Assembly (NCBI GenBank): GCA_030834965.1
Contig: JAUQWW010000083.1
Coordinates: 1 to 60,223, forward strand
Reading direction: 5' to 3'
Origin: Gallionellaceae bacterium
Lineage (GTDB): Bacteria; Pseudomonadota; Gammaproteobacteria; Burkholderiales; Gallionellaceae
DNA length: 60,223 nucleotides
Below the pieces are notes generated by a model, which worked only from the letters and a program-made list of their open reading frames with translations, did no database searches and was not told the origin of the DNA. Every line of letters starts with the position of its first letter. Position 1 is the first letter of the stretch. The translations under genes and the position numbers were made by a program. Shown piece by piece: positions 44,382-53,791 of this stretch.

Positions 44382-44789
44382 TCAGTCGACCTGTCGCACG
44401 TCGGAAACAAAGTAAGCCGTATCTCCAAAGCAGCTCGTCGGTAGCCCCAGGTGTTCCTCGTAAACGATCGAAACACGCTTACCCATGGTCTTGTTGATTT
44501 TGGCGGCAACGTTGTCGTCACGCACCGTGAACAGGAATTTTTCCGCCAGCGAGCCGGGCATGGACACCATGGTCAGTTCGCCTTCCCAGGTCTTGCATAC
44601 CCAGCCCTTCTGGGAAAACTTCTGAACGTAACCGGCACGCTCGCCCTGCGAGTAGCTCCAGTTCAGAACGGCCGCGGTATATAGCGCAAACAATATCGCG
44701 ACTGCAAGTAGCATGATGAGCGTCCAGAGGCCTGAACGGGATCGGCTGGCATTTGAGGTTGGAAGCGGATTGGCCAATTTAGACTCCAT
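44382..44789 (-). CDS. Single-pass membrane protein of unknown function
   Basis: A 135-residue protein with one N-terminal membrane helix (about residues 20-45, L-W-T-L-I-M-L-L-A-V-A-I-L-F-A-L-Y) and a soluble, probably periplasmic, domain with two cysteines (C64 in W-V-C-K-T-W and C119). It interrupts the usual prfA-prmC neighbourhood. Homologues in related bacteria seem conserved in this place, but I recall no functional name. Confidence 0.7.
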   Translation of the reverse strand: MESKLANPLPTSNASRSRSGLWTLIMLLAVAILFALYTAAVLNWSYSQGERAGYVQKFSQKGWVCKTWEGELTMVSMPGSLAEKFLFTVRDDNVAAKINKTMGKRVSIVYEEHLGLPTSCFGDTAYFVSDVRQVD

Positions 44790-44848
44790 TTATGATCAGT
44801 GTTCCGGATGGCCCGGATTTCCCAATCTGCCCCGTCTGCGGTGCAGCG

Positions 44849-45934
44849 TCAAGCAGTTTCGTCCGCCAGCGCCGCGAGCTGTTCCGCCTGATGCTCGGCC
44901 ATCAGTGCGCCGGTGAGTTCGCTGATGTCGCCGTCCATGATGTGGTCCATCTTGTAGAGCGTGAGGTTGATGCGGTGGTCGGTGACGCGCCCCTGCGGAA
45001 AATTGTAGGTGCGGATGCGTTCAGAGCGGTCACCGCTGCCCACCAGTGACTTGCGTTCGGCGGCCAGCTTGTTGTGGGCTTCGCGCTCCTCCTTGTCTTT
45101 GATGCGTGCGGCCAGCACCGACATGGCCTGCGCCTTGTTCTTGTGCTGCGAGCGCCCGTCCTGGCATTCCACCACGGTGCCGGTCGGGATGTGGGTGATG
45201 CGCACTGCCGAATCGGTTTTGTTGATATGCTGGCCGCCCGCACCCGAGGCGCGGAAGGTATCGATGCGCAGGTCGGCCGGATTCAAAATTACATCACTGA
45301 CTTCATCTGCCTCCGGCAGCACAGCCACGGTGCAGGCCGAGGTGTGGATGCGGCCCTGTGCTTCCGTGGCGGGCACGCGTTGCACGCGATGCGCGCCGGA
45401 TTCGAACTTCAGCACCGAGTATGCGCCCTGACCCACGATGCGTGCGATGATTTCCTTGTAGCCGCCCTTCTCGCCTGGGCTTTCCGAAATGATTTCGACC
45501 TGCCAGCGATTGCGTTCGGCAAAGCGTGAATACATGCGGAACAGGTCGCCCGCAAACAGCGCCGCCTCGTCGCCGCCCGTGCCCGCACGGACTTCCAGGA
45601 ATACGTTGCGATCGTCGTTGGGGTCTTTCGGCAAGAGCAGTTTCTGCAGCTCCAGTTCGAGGTGCTCCAGCCGCGCCCGCCCTTCCTTCACTTCGGCATC
45701 GGCAAACTCGCGCATGTCGGGATCATCAGCCATCTCCAGCGCGGTCGCGATGTCCGCTTCACATGCCTGGTAGGCATGGAAGCTTTCCACCACCGGCTCG
45801 AGTTCCGCGCGCTCACGATTGAGCTTGCGGTAGTTGTCCATATCGCGCGTGGCTTCTTCGCTGCTCAAAAGGGAATTGACCTCGTCCAGGCGCTCGCCCA
45901 ATTGGGCGAGCTTGGCGGCGATGCTGGGTTTCAT
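44849..45934 (-). CDS. prfA: Peptide chain release factor 1
   Basis: A 361-residue class I release factor recognising UAA/UAG. The codon-recognition P-A-T (in [14 protein letters not shown]) and the catalytic G-G-Q (in [12 protein letters not shown]) are present; RF2 would have S-P-F instead of P-A-T. It overlaps hemA by ATGA, forming hemA-prfA. Confidence 0.97.
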   Translation of the reverse strand: MKPSIAAKLAQLGERLDEVNSLLSSEEATRDMDNYRKLNRERAELEPVVESFHAYQACEADIATALEMADDPDMREFADAEVKEGRARLEHLELELQKLLLPKDPNDDRNVFLEVRAGTGGDEAALFAGDLFRMYSRFAERNRWQVEIISESPGEKGGYKEIIARIVGQGAYSVLKFESGAHRVQRVPATEAQGRIHTSACTVAVLPEADEVSDVILNPADLRIDTFRASGAGGQHINKTDSAVRITHIPTGTVVECQDGRSQHKNKAQAMSVLAARIKDKEEREAHNKLAAERKSLVGSGDRSERIRTYNFPQGRVTDHRINLTLYKMDHIMDGDISELTGALMAEHQAEQLAALADETA

Positions 45935-47184
45935 TCGGGGGTGTTCAGGTGGTAGATGCGATGCACCAGATCAAGAAAGGCATCGCGCTCGCTGGCCTTT
46001 ACCTGGTTCAGTGCATGGGTCGGTGCATGCAGCAGCTTGTTGGTCAGGCCGTTGCTCAGCGACTCCAGTACCTTTTCCATGCTCTCGCCCTTGGCCAGCA
46101 GGCGTAGTGCTTTTTCCATCTCGTGGCGGCGATGGCGTTCGGCTTCATCGCGCAGTGCGCGGATGGTGGGCACCACTTCGCGCGATTCCATCCAGTGGAT
46201 GAAGTCGATGACGCCGGAATCGATGATGACCTCGGCTTCCTTGACCGCCCCCTGGCGCGCATCCTGTCCATCGCGCACCACTTCGGATAAATCGTCCACG
46301 GTATACAGGAATACATCATTCAGGTCGGCCACTTCTGCTTCGACGTCGCGCGGCACGGCCAGATCGACGATGAACAGCGGGCGATGCTTGCGTGCCTTGA
46401 GCGCGCGCTCGACCATGCCCTTGCCCAGTATCGGCAGCGGGCTGGCGGTGCAGGTTACGATGATGTCGTGCTGTGCCAGTTGCTCGGGCAATTCATTCAG
46501 TGTGATGGCGTGGCCATTGATACGCCGTGCCAGTACCTGGGCGCGCTCCAGCGTGCGGTTGGCAACGGTGATGTGCTTGGGCAATTTGGCCGCGAAATGC
46601 ACGGCATTCAGCTCGATCATCTCACCCGCGCCGATGAACAGCACACGTTGCTCGGCGATGCTGGGAAAAATGCGCTCGGCCAGTTTCACCGCGGCAGCCG
46701 CCATGGAAATCAGGTTGGCGCCGATTTCGGTCTGCGTGCGCACATCCTTGGCCACCGAGAAGGTGCGCTGGAACAGCTTGTGCAGCAGGAAGCCCAGCGT
46801 ACCGGCCTGTTCCGCATAACGCACCGCCTGTTTCATCTGTCCGAGGATTTGCGGCTCGCCCAACACCATGGAATCCAGTCCGCTGGCGACGCGGAACGCA
46901 TGTTTCACTGCTTCCTCGTGCGACAGGGTGTACAGATAGGGCTCGATTTCACGCGCCTCCATCTGGTGGTAATGGGCCAGCCAATTGATGATTCGCTCGG
47001 GATCCTGTGTGCTGCAATACACCTCGGTACGATTGCAGGTGGAAAGTATGGTCGCTTCCTTGGCTGCGCCCTGCTCAACCAGATTGTGCAATGCAGGCTC
47101 CATCGTTTCGACGTCGAACGCAACCTGCTCGCGCACGGCGAGCGGGGCGGTCTGATGATTAATGCCTAGGGCAAATAACTGCAT
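45931..47184 (-). CDS. hemA: Glutamyl-tRNA reductase
   Basis: A 417-residue NADPH enzyme reducing Glu-tRNA to glutamate-1-semialdehyde, the first step of heme synthesis by the C5 route. The catalytic cysteine C50 is in [10 protein letters not shown], and the Rossmann motif is [11 protein letters not shown]. The dimerisation domain follows residue 310. It is coupled to prfA by a four-base overlap. The 205-base gap upstream (47185-47389) shows no gene. Confidence 0.97.
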   Translation of the reverse strand: MQLFALGINHQTAPLAVREQVAFDVETMEPALHNLVEQGAAKEATILSTCNRTEVYCSTQDPERIINWLAHYHQMEAREIEPYLYTLSHEEAVKHAFRVASGLDSMVLGEPQILGQMKQAVRYAEQAGTLGFLLHKLFQRTFSVAKDVRTQTEIGANLISMAAAAVKLAERIFPSIAEQRVLFIGAGEMIELNAVHFAAKLPKHITVANRTLERAQVLARRINGHAITLNELPEQLAQHDIIVTCTASPLPILGKGMVERALKARKHRPLFIVDLAVPRDVEAEVADLNDVFLYTVDDLSEVVRDGQDARQGAVKEAEVIIDSGVIDFIHWMESREVVPTIRALRDEAERHRRHEMEKALRLLAKGESMEKVLESLSNGLTNKLLHAPTHALNQVKASERDAFLDLVHRIYHLNTPE

Positions 47185-47389
47185 ATTGCAAGCTTATTGG
47201 TTAGAAATTCTGGTAATGGAGGCCATACAGCCCGTGATTATAGTGGCAACAGGGAGTGAATGCTATCCAGCTGCCCCAAACGGAGCGTCAGACATCGGAC
47301 AACGCCCGTCGTTCCTTGTGCTCACCTCGCCGCTGCAGTCCGATGCAAAGTCGAGACATTGTAACAAAACCACCGTGTCCGGCTCCGGC

Positions 47390-48010
47390 TTAGCGCATCA
47401 GTGCTTCCGGTTCATCCCCGTTTTGAAGCAGCTTCTTCAGCGCTGCCTCATCCGCAAATGCTCGGGGCTTGCGGCTGCCGCTGTGCCGCGCGTTTTCCGG
47501 CAGCACAACAATATGCACAGGCGCTCCCAGTTCTGTTTCCAGCGTGAAACTGGGTACAGCCTGTTGCTTGCCCATCAGGGTGACGCGCCATTCGCCGCTT
47601 TCATATGACAGATTGTGCTTGAGCAAAAACAGGATCACAGCTTTTTGGTCATCGGAATAAATCGACAGGTTGATGTCCGACTGTTCGCCGGCCGTCCCGT
47701 CCAGCACCGAGCCGGTGAGGTAGGGATGAAACGGTTCCAGCAACTGCATGACGTTGAGCGCCTGTTCGCGCAGCTGGTGCAGGATGGCGTGATGGCTTTC
47801 TCCCTGGTAAAGCAGGCGGAAACTGCGCAACGCCGTTTCGACCTCTTCATCGCTGGGCAGGTGCTGAGTGTCGGCCGCACCTAATTGCCGGGCCGCCTTG
47901 CGTTTGGCAAAGGCATAGTCGGTTATGCCGTCCTCGGCCATCAGGCGCGCAGCCTGATGCGCGAGCTGTTCGCGCATCAGGTTGCGCCGGTGTGTGCGTT
48001 CTTTAGCCAC
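47390..48010 (-). CDS. Nucleotidyltransferase-like conserved protein
   Basis: A 206-residue soluble protein. The N-terminal half is helical and basic; residues about 98-112 carry G-S-V-L-D-G-T-A-G-E-Q-S-D-I-N-L, which resembles the G-S-x-x-x-G-x-x-x-x-S-D-I-D-L pattern of the pol-beta nucleotidyltransferase fold, with the second aspartate replaced by asparagine. It may be a degenerate member. The stop of PBP1a lies 9 bases upstream, so the two are probably cotranscribed. Function unknown. Confidence 0.7.
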   Translation of the reverse strand: MAKERTHRRNLMREQLAHQAARLMAEDGITDYAFAKRKAARQLGAADTQHLPSDEEVETALRSFRLLYQGESHHAILHQLREQALNVMQLLEPFHPYLTGSVLDGTAGEQSDINLSIYSDDQKAVILFLLKHNLSYESGEWRVTLMGKQQAVPSFTLETELGAPVHIVVLPENARHSGSRKPRAFADEAALKKLLQNGDEPEALMR

Positions 48011-48019
48011 TTTGTCAGG

Positions 48020-50323
48020 TCAGAACAGTTGATCCTTGATCGCTTCGCTTTGTGAATTTCCGGAGGGCGCGGAAAGTTGCCCCGTAGACAAATTTTCCCG
48101 GTAAAAATATTCCACAAGTTCGCCATTTTCATCCGGCTGGCCACTGTCGTTAATGCGTGCCGCCACCATGCCATCAGGCATGGTGTAGGCAGCGCCCGGC
48201 ACATCCCGGAGGACTTTTTTCATATAGCCCATCCACATGGGCAGTGCCGCTCCGCCGCCGGTTTCCTTGTCACCCAGGCTGCGCGGTGTGTCAAAACCGA
48301 TCCATGAAATCCCCACCACGGTGGGTTGGAAGCCACAAAACCAGGCATCCACCGATTCGCTGGTGGTGCCGGTCTTGCCTGCCAGATCAAGGCGGCCCAG
48401 TTGCATTGCACTGGCGGCGGTGCCGCGGCGTACCACGTCCTGCATCATGCTGACCATGGTGTAGGCATTGCGTACATCTATCACATGTTCTGCGTTTTCT
48501 CCGGCTACCACCGGTGCGGTCTGGTACAGCACGCTGCCGTTGTTGTCCTCGATGCGCTGGATGAAATAGGGCGCGACGCGGAAGCCACCATTGGCAAAGA
48601 CGGAATAGCCCACCAGAAGCTGCATCGGAGTTACCGAGCCGGCGCCCAGCGCCATGGTGAGGTAAGGCGGGTGCTTGGCGGCATCGAAGCCGAACTTGGT
48701 GACATAGTCCTGAGCATATTGGGGCGTAATGGCCTGCAGAATGCGGATGGAAACCAGGTTCTTGGACTTGGTGAGCCCCTGCCGCATGCGCATGGGGCCT
48801 TCGAATTTGCCGTCGTAGTTTTTCGGTTCCCAGGCTTCGCTGCCTGTCTGTTCTGCGCTGAACACCAGCGGCGCATCATTGATTACGGAGGCTGGAGTAA
48901 AGCCCTTTTCCAGTGCGGCGGAATAGATGAATGGCTTGAAGCTGGAGCCGGGCTGTCGCCACGCCTGTACAATGTGGTTGAACTGGTTGCGATTGAAATC
49001 GAAGCCGCCGACCAGGGCGTAAATTGCGCCATCGCGCGGATTGCCAGAAACGAAGGCGGCTTCCACCTGGGGGAGTTGGGAGATTTTCCAGTTGCCCTTT
49101 TCATCCTGCTGTACGCGGATCAGCGAACCGATTCGTATGCGCTGGTTCAGCGCGACCTTGTCACTCAGCGCACGCTGGGCGAATTTCAGCCCATCACCGC
49201 TGATCTCGGCAATTTGCCCGCCTTTGCAGTATGCACGAATGGCTTTGGGGCTAACCTGTTGCACCACGGCGGGAATCAGGTCGTCACTGTCGGTAATGTC
49301 CTGCAGCGCCTCTTCCAGATATTCTTCGTCGTTGTCATTGCTCAGGTCAATGTAGCCTTCCGGTCCGCGGTAACCATGACGCCGGTCATAATCCAGCACG
49401 CCCTTGCGCACCGCCTCGTAAGCCGCCGCCTGATCTTGCTGGCGAACGGTGGTGTACACCTTGATGCCTTGCGTGTAGGTATTTTCCTTGTAGCGCTCAT
49501 ATACCTCCTGCCTCGCCATCTCTGCCAGATATTCGGCCCTGAGCGGGAATCCCTGGCTGCCGTGCCTTGGGATAATGGGCTGCTGCTGCGCGGCTTCCAG
49601 TTGCACATTGTCGATGAAGCGAAGCTCGTGCATGCGCCGCAAGACGTACATCTGGCGCAGCTTGGCGCGCTTGGGATTGACCACCGGGTTGTAGGCGGAG
49701 GGAGCCTTGGGCAGGCCGGCCAGCATGGCCATCTCGGCCACATTGAGCTGATTCAGGTTTTTGCCGAAGTAGATTTGTCCCGCGGCAGCGAACCCGTAGG
49801 CACGCTGTCCGAGGTATATCTGGTTGATGTAGAGCTGGAGGATTTCGTCTTTGCTCAGGCTGTGCTCGATCTTGATGGCAAGCAGCACCTCATTGAACTT
49901 GCGTGTCAGCGTCTTTTCTTTGGTCAGAAAGAAATTGCGTGCGACTTGCATGGTGATGGTGCTGGCGCCCTGCCTGGCACCGCCTGCGGTGAAGTTGGAA
50001 TATGCCGCGCGCAGCACGCCCATGTAATCCACGCCGCCGTGTTGATAGAATCGGTCATCCTCAGCAGCAAGTATGGCTTTTTTCATTAGATCCGGCACTG
50101 CGCCTATCTTGATCAGCGCGCGCCGCTCTTCGCCAAACTCACCAAGCAGTGTGCCCTCTGCGCTATACACGCGCAGCGGAATTTTGGGCCTATAATCGGT
50201 CAGCGCTTCAAGCGAAGGGAGTGTGGGATAGGTCAGCATTGCAGCAAATGCGAGCAGCAAAAACGGCAAGAGAGTGAGCGCGAGAGCGGCGAGGGCCGGA
50301 TAAAACCACCAGCGTGAAGTCAT
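48020..50323 (-). CDS. mrcA: Penicillin-binding protein 1A
   Basis: A 767-residue class A PBP. A single N-terminal membrane anchor (about 5-35) is followed by the GT51 glycosyltransferase domain, with the catalytic glutamate E88 in A-A-E-D-D-R-F-Y, and then by an OB-like region and the transpeptidase domain with S-S-F-K, S-K-N and K-T-G-T-T. It polymerises and crosslinks peptidoglycan. ATG 50323 is preferred to a TTG three codons upstream. It is divergent from pilM, the usual betaproteobacterial arrangement. Confidence 0.95.
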   Translation of the reverse strand: MTSRWWFYPALAALALTLLPFLLLAFAAMLTYPTLPSLEALTDYRPKIPLRVYSAEGTLLGEFGEERRALIKIGAVPDLMKKAILAAEDDRFYQHGGVDYMGVLRAAYSNFTAGGARQGASTITMQVARNFFLTKEKTLTRKFNEVLLAIKIEHSLSKDEILQLYINQIYLGQRAYGFAAAGQIYFGKNLNQLNVAEMAMLAGLPKAPSAYNPVVNPKRAKLRQMYVLRRMHELRFIDNVQLEAAQQQPIIPRHGSQGFPLRAEYLAEMARQEVYERYKENTYTQGIKVYTTVRQQDQAAAYEAVRKGVLDYDRRHGYRGPEGYIDLSNDNDEEYLEEALQDITDSDDLIPAVVQQVSPKAIRAYCKGGQIAEISGDGLKFAQRALSDKVALNQRIRIGSLIRVQQDEKGNWKISQLPQVEAAFVSGNPRDGAIYALVGGFDFNRNQFNHIVQAWRQPGSSFKPFIYSAALEKGFTPASVINDAPLVFSAEQTGSEAWEPKNYDGKFEGPMRMRQGLTKSKNLVSIRILQAITPQYAQDYVTKFGFDAAKHPPYLTMALGAGSVTPMQLLVGYSVFANGGFRVAPYFIQRIEDNNGSVLYQTAPVVAGENAEHVIDVRNAYTMVSMMQDVVRRGTAASAMQLGRLDLAGKTGTTSESVDAWFCGFQPTVVGISWIGFDTPRSLGDKETGGGAALPMWMGYMKKVLRDVPGAAYTMPDGMVAARINDSGQPDENGELVEYFYRENLSTGQLSAPSGNSQSEAIKDQLF

Positions 50324-50839
50324 GTCGAGCAAAATGGTGTATAAGAATATTGGAGCGGGATTATATCGCTGTTGCGTGCCCGCATATGAAAATAAGCTCG
50401 GGAGAGCCTTAAATCCGGATCATTCATTAGATGGGGCTTGGGGCGCCTGTTTATGGCAAGCGACGGACTCCGCCCATGTTTTTCGCTTAAGTGAAAAAAT
50501 AGGGCAAGGAATAATTCGGGTTGCCTGAGTTTACCGCTCATCCGGAAAATTCAACCACTCGCCCCATAAGCATTGACTCAGCCCAAGCGCCTCAATATTC
50601 TGCACTCGCTTCGCAAACTTGCTAATAAGTAATAATAAGAGCGCAACGATTACGGCCGGATGGTAACAAGGTAGTGTATCTGCGACTCAGACGTTCACCT
50701 GACCGCATGAACCACTCGCCCAAGAACAAGAATTTATATATTCCCCAATCGATTTTCTGGTTGGATAAAAATACTTTACATGCTTTATAGTTATTGCTAG
50801 GATTTAAACCACTTTATACGGAAAAGCTCTAACCAGCCT
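50324..50839. other. 516-base divergent regulatory gap between mrcA and pilM
   Basis: No convincing gene is present. An open frame at 50322-50528 has no ribosome site or recognisable protein features. For mrcA, a TATAAT on the minus strand (50365-50360) is a candidate -10 with a weak -35. For pilM, the promoter at 50775-50803 is described separately. I see no RNA gene, but a small RNA cannot be excluded. Confidence 0.5.
50775..50803 (+). promoter_or_regulatory. Sigma-70-like promoter for pilMNOPQ
   Basis: TTTACA (50775-50780), 17 bases, TAGGAT (50798-50803), in an A/T-rich stretch 37 bases before the pilM ATG. Predicted from sequence only. Confidence 0.55.
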
Positions 50840-51940
50840 ATGCTTAAAGGAAATTTTGATATCCCGCTTGATTTTTTGCAGGCACGGACACCCCCTCTTA
50901 TCGGAGTGGATATCAGTGCGTCGTCAGTCAAGATGGTGGAGCTAAGCGAATCTTCAAAGAAGAGCGGCTACGTGGTCGAGCGTTATGCTATCGAGGCATT
51001 ACCCAAAGACGCGGTAAGCGACGGCAACATAAACAATCTGGAAGCGGTTTCGGACACGCTGCGGCGCGCCTGGAAGCGGATGGGAACGCGCATCAAGAAC
51101 GTCAGCCTGGCGCTGCCCGCTGCTGCCGTGATTACCAAGAAAATTCTCTTGCCCGCTGGTTTGCGTGAAGAGGATCTGGAATATCAGGTTGAGTCCGAAG
51201 CAAATCAATACATCCCTTTTGCCATGGAAGAGGTCAACCTGGATTTTCAGGTAATAGGCCCTGCTCCCGGAAATGCCGAAGAAATTGAGGTGCTGCTGGC
51301 TGCTTCGCGCAAGGCCAATGTCGAAGACCGTGTCGCGGCCGCGCAATCGGCAGGTCTCAAAACGGTGGTGGTGGATGTGGCGCCGTATGCTGCCGAAATG
51401 GCATTTGACCAGATCCGTGCGCAATTGCCGGGAGGTGCAGCAGATCAGTGCGTGGCGCTGGTGGACATAGGCGCAAATGCAATGAATGTGAATGTGCTGC
51501 GCAATGGACAGTCTGTTTACGCGCGCGACCAGCAGATAGGGGGGGATCAGTTAACGCAGCTGATCCAGAATGCGTTTGGCTTGACCGCCGAAGAAGCTGA
51601 GGCAGGCAAGCGGAATGGTGGCTTGCCGGAGAATTATGAAAGTGATGTGCTTGCTCCGTTCTGCGAGTCCGTGGCGAGCGAGGTGGCACGCGCGATGCAG
51701 TTCTTCTTTACCTCGACGCAGTACAATGAAGTGAGTTATATCGTCCTTGCGGGTGGCTGTGCAGCACTGGCCGGCCTGGATGATGCAGTTGCCACGCGTA
51801 CACAGGTCAATACGCTGGTAGCCAATCCGTTCGCGCAGATGGTCTTGTCCAGCCGCATCAAGCCGCGCCAGTTGCAGACCGACGCTCCGGCGCTGATGAT
51901 TGCCTGCGGTCTTGCAATGCGGAGGTTTGACCCATCATGA
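50840..51940 (+). CDS. pilM: Type IV pilus assembly ATPase PilM
   Basis: A 366-residue actin/FtsA-like cytoplasmic protein. It has the phosphate loops G-V-D-I-S-A-S-S-V-K and L-V-D-I-G-A-N-A-M-N and the adenosine motif V-L-A-G-G-C-A-A-L-A-G-L. It binds the cytoplasmic tail of PilN and forms the inner ring of the pilus alignment complex. Its stop overlaps the pilN start by ATGA. Confidence 0.95.
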   Translation: MLKGNFDIPLDFLQARTPPLIGVDISASSVKMVELSESSKKSGYVVERYAIEALPKDAVSDGNINNLEAVSDTLRRAWKRMGTRIKNVSLALPAAAVITKKILLPAGLREEDLEYQVESEANQYIPFAMEEVNLDFQVIGPAPGNAEEIEVLLAASRKANVEDRVAAAQSAGLKTVVVDVAPYAAEMAFDQIRAQLPGGAADQCVALVDIGANAMNVNVLRNGQSVYARDQQIGGDQLTQLIQNAFGLTAEEAEAGKRNGGLPENYESDVLAPFCESVASEVARAMQFFFTSTQYNEVSYIVLAGGCAALAGLDDAVATRTQVNTLVANPFAQMVLSSRIKPRQLQTDAPALMIACGLAMRRFDPS

Positions 51941-52527
51941 TACGCGTCAATTTATTGCCGCACCGCGCGGAAAAACGCAAGGCGCGCCAGATTCAATTTA
52001 TCGCATTCAGTGTGATTTCGCTGGTGTTGGGCATAGTCGTTGTCGGGATTGTGCATGCGGCAATCAGCTCACAGATTTCCTATCAGGAGCGTCGTAATGA
52101 GTACCTGAAAGAGGAAACCGCCAAGCTGGACAAGCAGATTGCAGAAATCCGCAAGCTGCGCGAGCAGACCGAATCCTTGATGGCGCGTAAGACCGTCGTT
52201 GAAAACCTGCAAAGTACACGTTCCGATGTTGTGCATCTGATGGATCAGATGTTGCGCATCCTGCCTGATGGGGTTTATTTGAGATCAATCAAGCAGACTG
52301 GCAACAAGATTAATTTGATCGGCTATGCCCAGTCGAATGCGCGGGTTTCTACCCTGATGCGCGCAATTGAGGATTCTCCATGGCTGGACTCACCGGCGCT
52401 GGTTGAAATTCATGCAACCACAGCGAACGGGACGCGCGTGAGTGAATTCACCCTGAATTTCAATTTGACCAAGCAGGAGCCAGCAACCCCAACCGCTCCG
52501 GCCAAGGCCGAAGGTAAGAAAGGTTAG
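51937..52527 (+). CDS. pilN: Type IV pilus alignment protein PilN
   Basis: A 196-residue inner-membrane protein. The short cytoplasmic start contains the PilM-binding I-R-V-N-L-L-P-H-R sequence, one membrane helix follows (about 25-45), then a coiled coil (about 50-90) and a periplasmic ferredoxin-like domain. It pairs with PilO. Confidence 0.94.
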   Translation: MIRVNLLPHRAEKRKARQIQFIAFSVISLVLGIVVVGIVHAAISSQISYQERRNEYLKEETAKLDKQIAEIRKLREQTESLMARKTVVENLQSTRSDVVHLMDQMLRILPDGVYLRSIKQTGNKINLIGYAQSNARVSTLMRAIEDSPWLDSPALVEIHATTANGTRVSEFTLNFNLTKQEPATPTAPAKAEGKKG

Positions 52528-52535
52528 GTGTGCCG

Positions 52536-53168
52536 ATGAACTTAAATTTATTGGAAGAGCTGAAGAGCATCAATCCAAAAAATCCGGGGGGGTGGCCGTT
52601 TCCGGTAAAAATCGGTGCGTTTGCAGCAATCTTTTTGGCGGTAGTGGCCGTGGGCGCCGTATTTGACTGGCAGGGCCAGTGGGAAACGCGGAACAACATC
52701 ATGCAGGAAGAAGAGAAGCTGAAAGAAACCTTCCTGGTAAAAAAGAAGCAAGCCATCAATCTCGATATCATCAAAAAACAGCTTACCGAAACCCAGCAAT
52801 CATTTGGGGCATTGTTGAAGCAATTGCCGAACAAGTCGGAAATGGACGCATTACTGACTGACATTAACCAGGCTGGCCTGGGGCGTGGTCTGCAATTTGA
52901 ATTGTTCCGGCCGGGCGGCGAGGTTGTGACCGGCGTGTTCGCCGAACAGCCGATTACTCTGCGTGTAACCGGCAACTATGATGATATTGGCAAATTTTCC
53001 AGCGACATCTCGCAGTTGCCGCGCATTGTAACGTTAAACGATATCAGCATTAATCCGGCGGGTGCGCAACTGTCGATGGACGCCATGGCCAAGACTTACC
53101 GATATCTGGATGAGGACGAGCTTGCTGCTCAGAAGAAACCGTCCAAGCCGGCTGGAGCAAATAAATGA
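52536..53168 (+). CDS. pilO: Type IV pilus alignment protein PilO
   Basis: A 210-residue protein with a cytoplasmic N-terminus, one membrane helix (about 25-45), a coiled coil (about 50-85) and a periplasmic domain with the family's Q-L-P-N-K-S-E-M and L-P-R-I-V-T-L-N-D-I. It forms heterodimers with PilN. ATG 52536 is preferred to GTG 52530 (AGGTG upstream). The stop overlaps pilP by ATGA. Confidence 0.93.
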   Translation: MNLNLLEELKSINPKNPGGWPFPVKIGAFAAIFLAVVAVGAVFDWQGQWETRNNIMQEEEKLKETFLVKKKQAINLDIIKKQLTETQQSFGALLKQLPNKSEMDALLTDINQAGLGRGLQFELFRPGGEVVTGVFAEQPITLRVTGNYDDIGKFSSDISQLPRIVTLNDISINPAGAQLSMDAMAKTYRYLDEDELAAQKKPSKPAGANK

Positions 53169-53779
53169 GGCTCGAAATAAACATGCGTTGGGAGTCTTTG
53201 GTAAAGTTGGCTACGCAAAAGCCCGCCCTGTTTTATGGAAATTTTATGCAGAGCATGTATCGCAAGAAATTTTCAGTCGGTCTGGTGCTTCTGGCGCCCT
53301 TATTGCTCGCGGGTTGTGGCAGTGAAGAATTTCAGGATTTGCGTGATTTCGTGAAGAACTCCGGGGCTGATATGCGCGGCAAGGTAGATCCTCCGCCTGA
53401 AATCAAGCCTTACGAGCCTTTCAGCTATGACAATTCGATAGGGCTATCCGATCCGTTCAAACCGCGCAAACAGGAAGTGAAAAATGCGGGTCGCCCCGGC
53501 CTCAATCAGCCTGATATGGAACGCCGAAAAGAGGAGCTGGAAGAGTTCCCGCTCGAAGGCATAAAAATGGTGGGCTTTTTGCAACGGGCAAATGTGGGAC
53601 ATGCCGTGGTGCGTTCACCGGATGGCAAGCTGCACCGCGTCAAGGTGGGTAATTATCTGGGGCAGAATTTCGGACGGATCACAGCGATTACGGACGCCGA
53701 GGTGAAAATTAAGGAAATGGTGCAAGACAGTACAGGCGATTGGTCGGAACGCGAGAGCATCCTGCAATTAGTGGAATGA
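53165..53779 (+). CDS. pilP: Type IV pilus lipoprotein PilP
   Basis: A 204-residue periplasmic lipoprotein linking PilN/O to the secretin PilQ. The lipobox L-L-L-A-G-C is at about residue 51 when read from ATG 53165. This start has GGAG upstream and an ATGA overlap with pilO but gives an unusually long N-region. ATG 53246 (M-Q-S-M-Y-R-K-K) would give a normal signal peptide. The C-terminal beta domain has G-F-L-Q-R and V-K-V-G-N-Y-L-G-Q-N-F-G. Confidence 0.9.
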   Translation: MRLEINMRWESLVKLATQKPALFYGNFMQSMYRKKFSVGLVLLAPLLLAGCGSEEFQDLRDFVKNSGADMRGKVDPPPEIKPYEPFSYDNSIGLSDPFKPRKQEVKNAGRPGLNQPDMERRKEELEEFPLEGIKMVGFLQRANVGHAVVRSPDGKLHRVKVGNYLGQNFGRITAITDAEVKIKEMVQDSTGDWSERESILQLVE

Positions 53780-53791
53780 TCAGGAGTAAAC

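Noticed and set aside
48326-50089. 587-codon plus-strand open frame opposite mrcA
   Set aside because: Shadow of PBP1a, whose catalytic motifs are intact on the minus strand.
50322-50528. Small plus-strand open frame in the mrcA-pilM gap
   Set aside because: It overlaps the mrcA start region, lacks a ribosome site and has no protein-like features.
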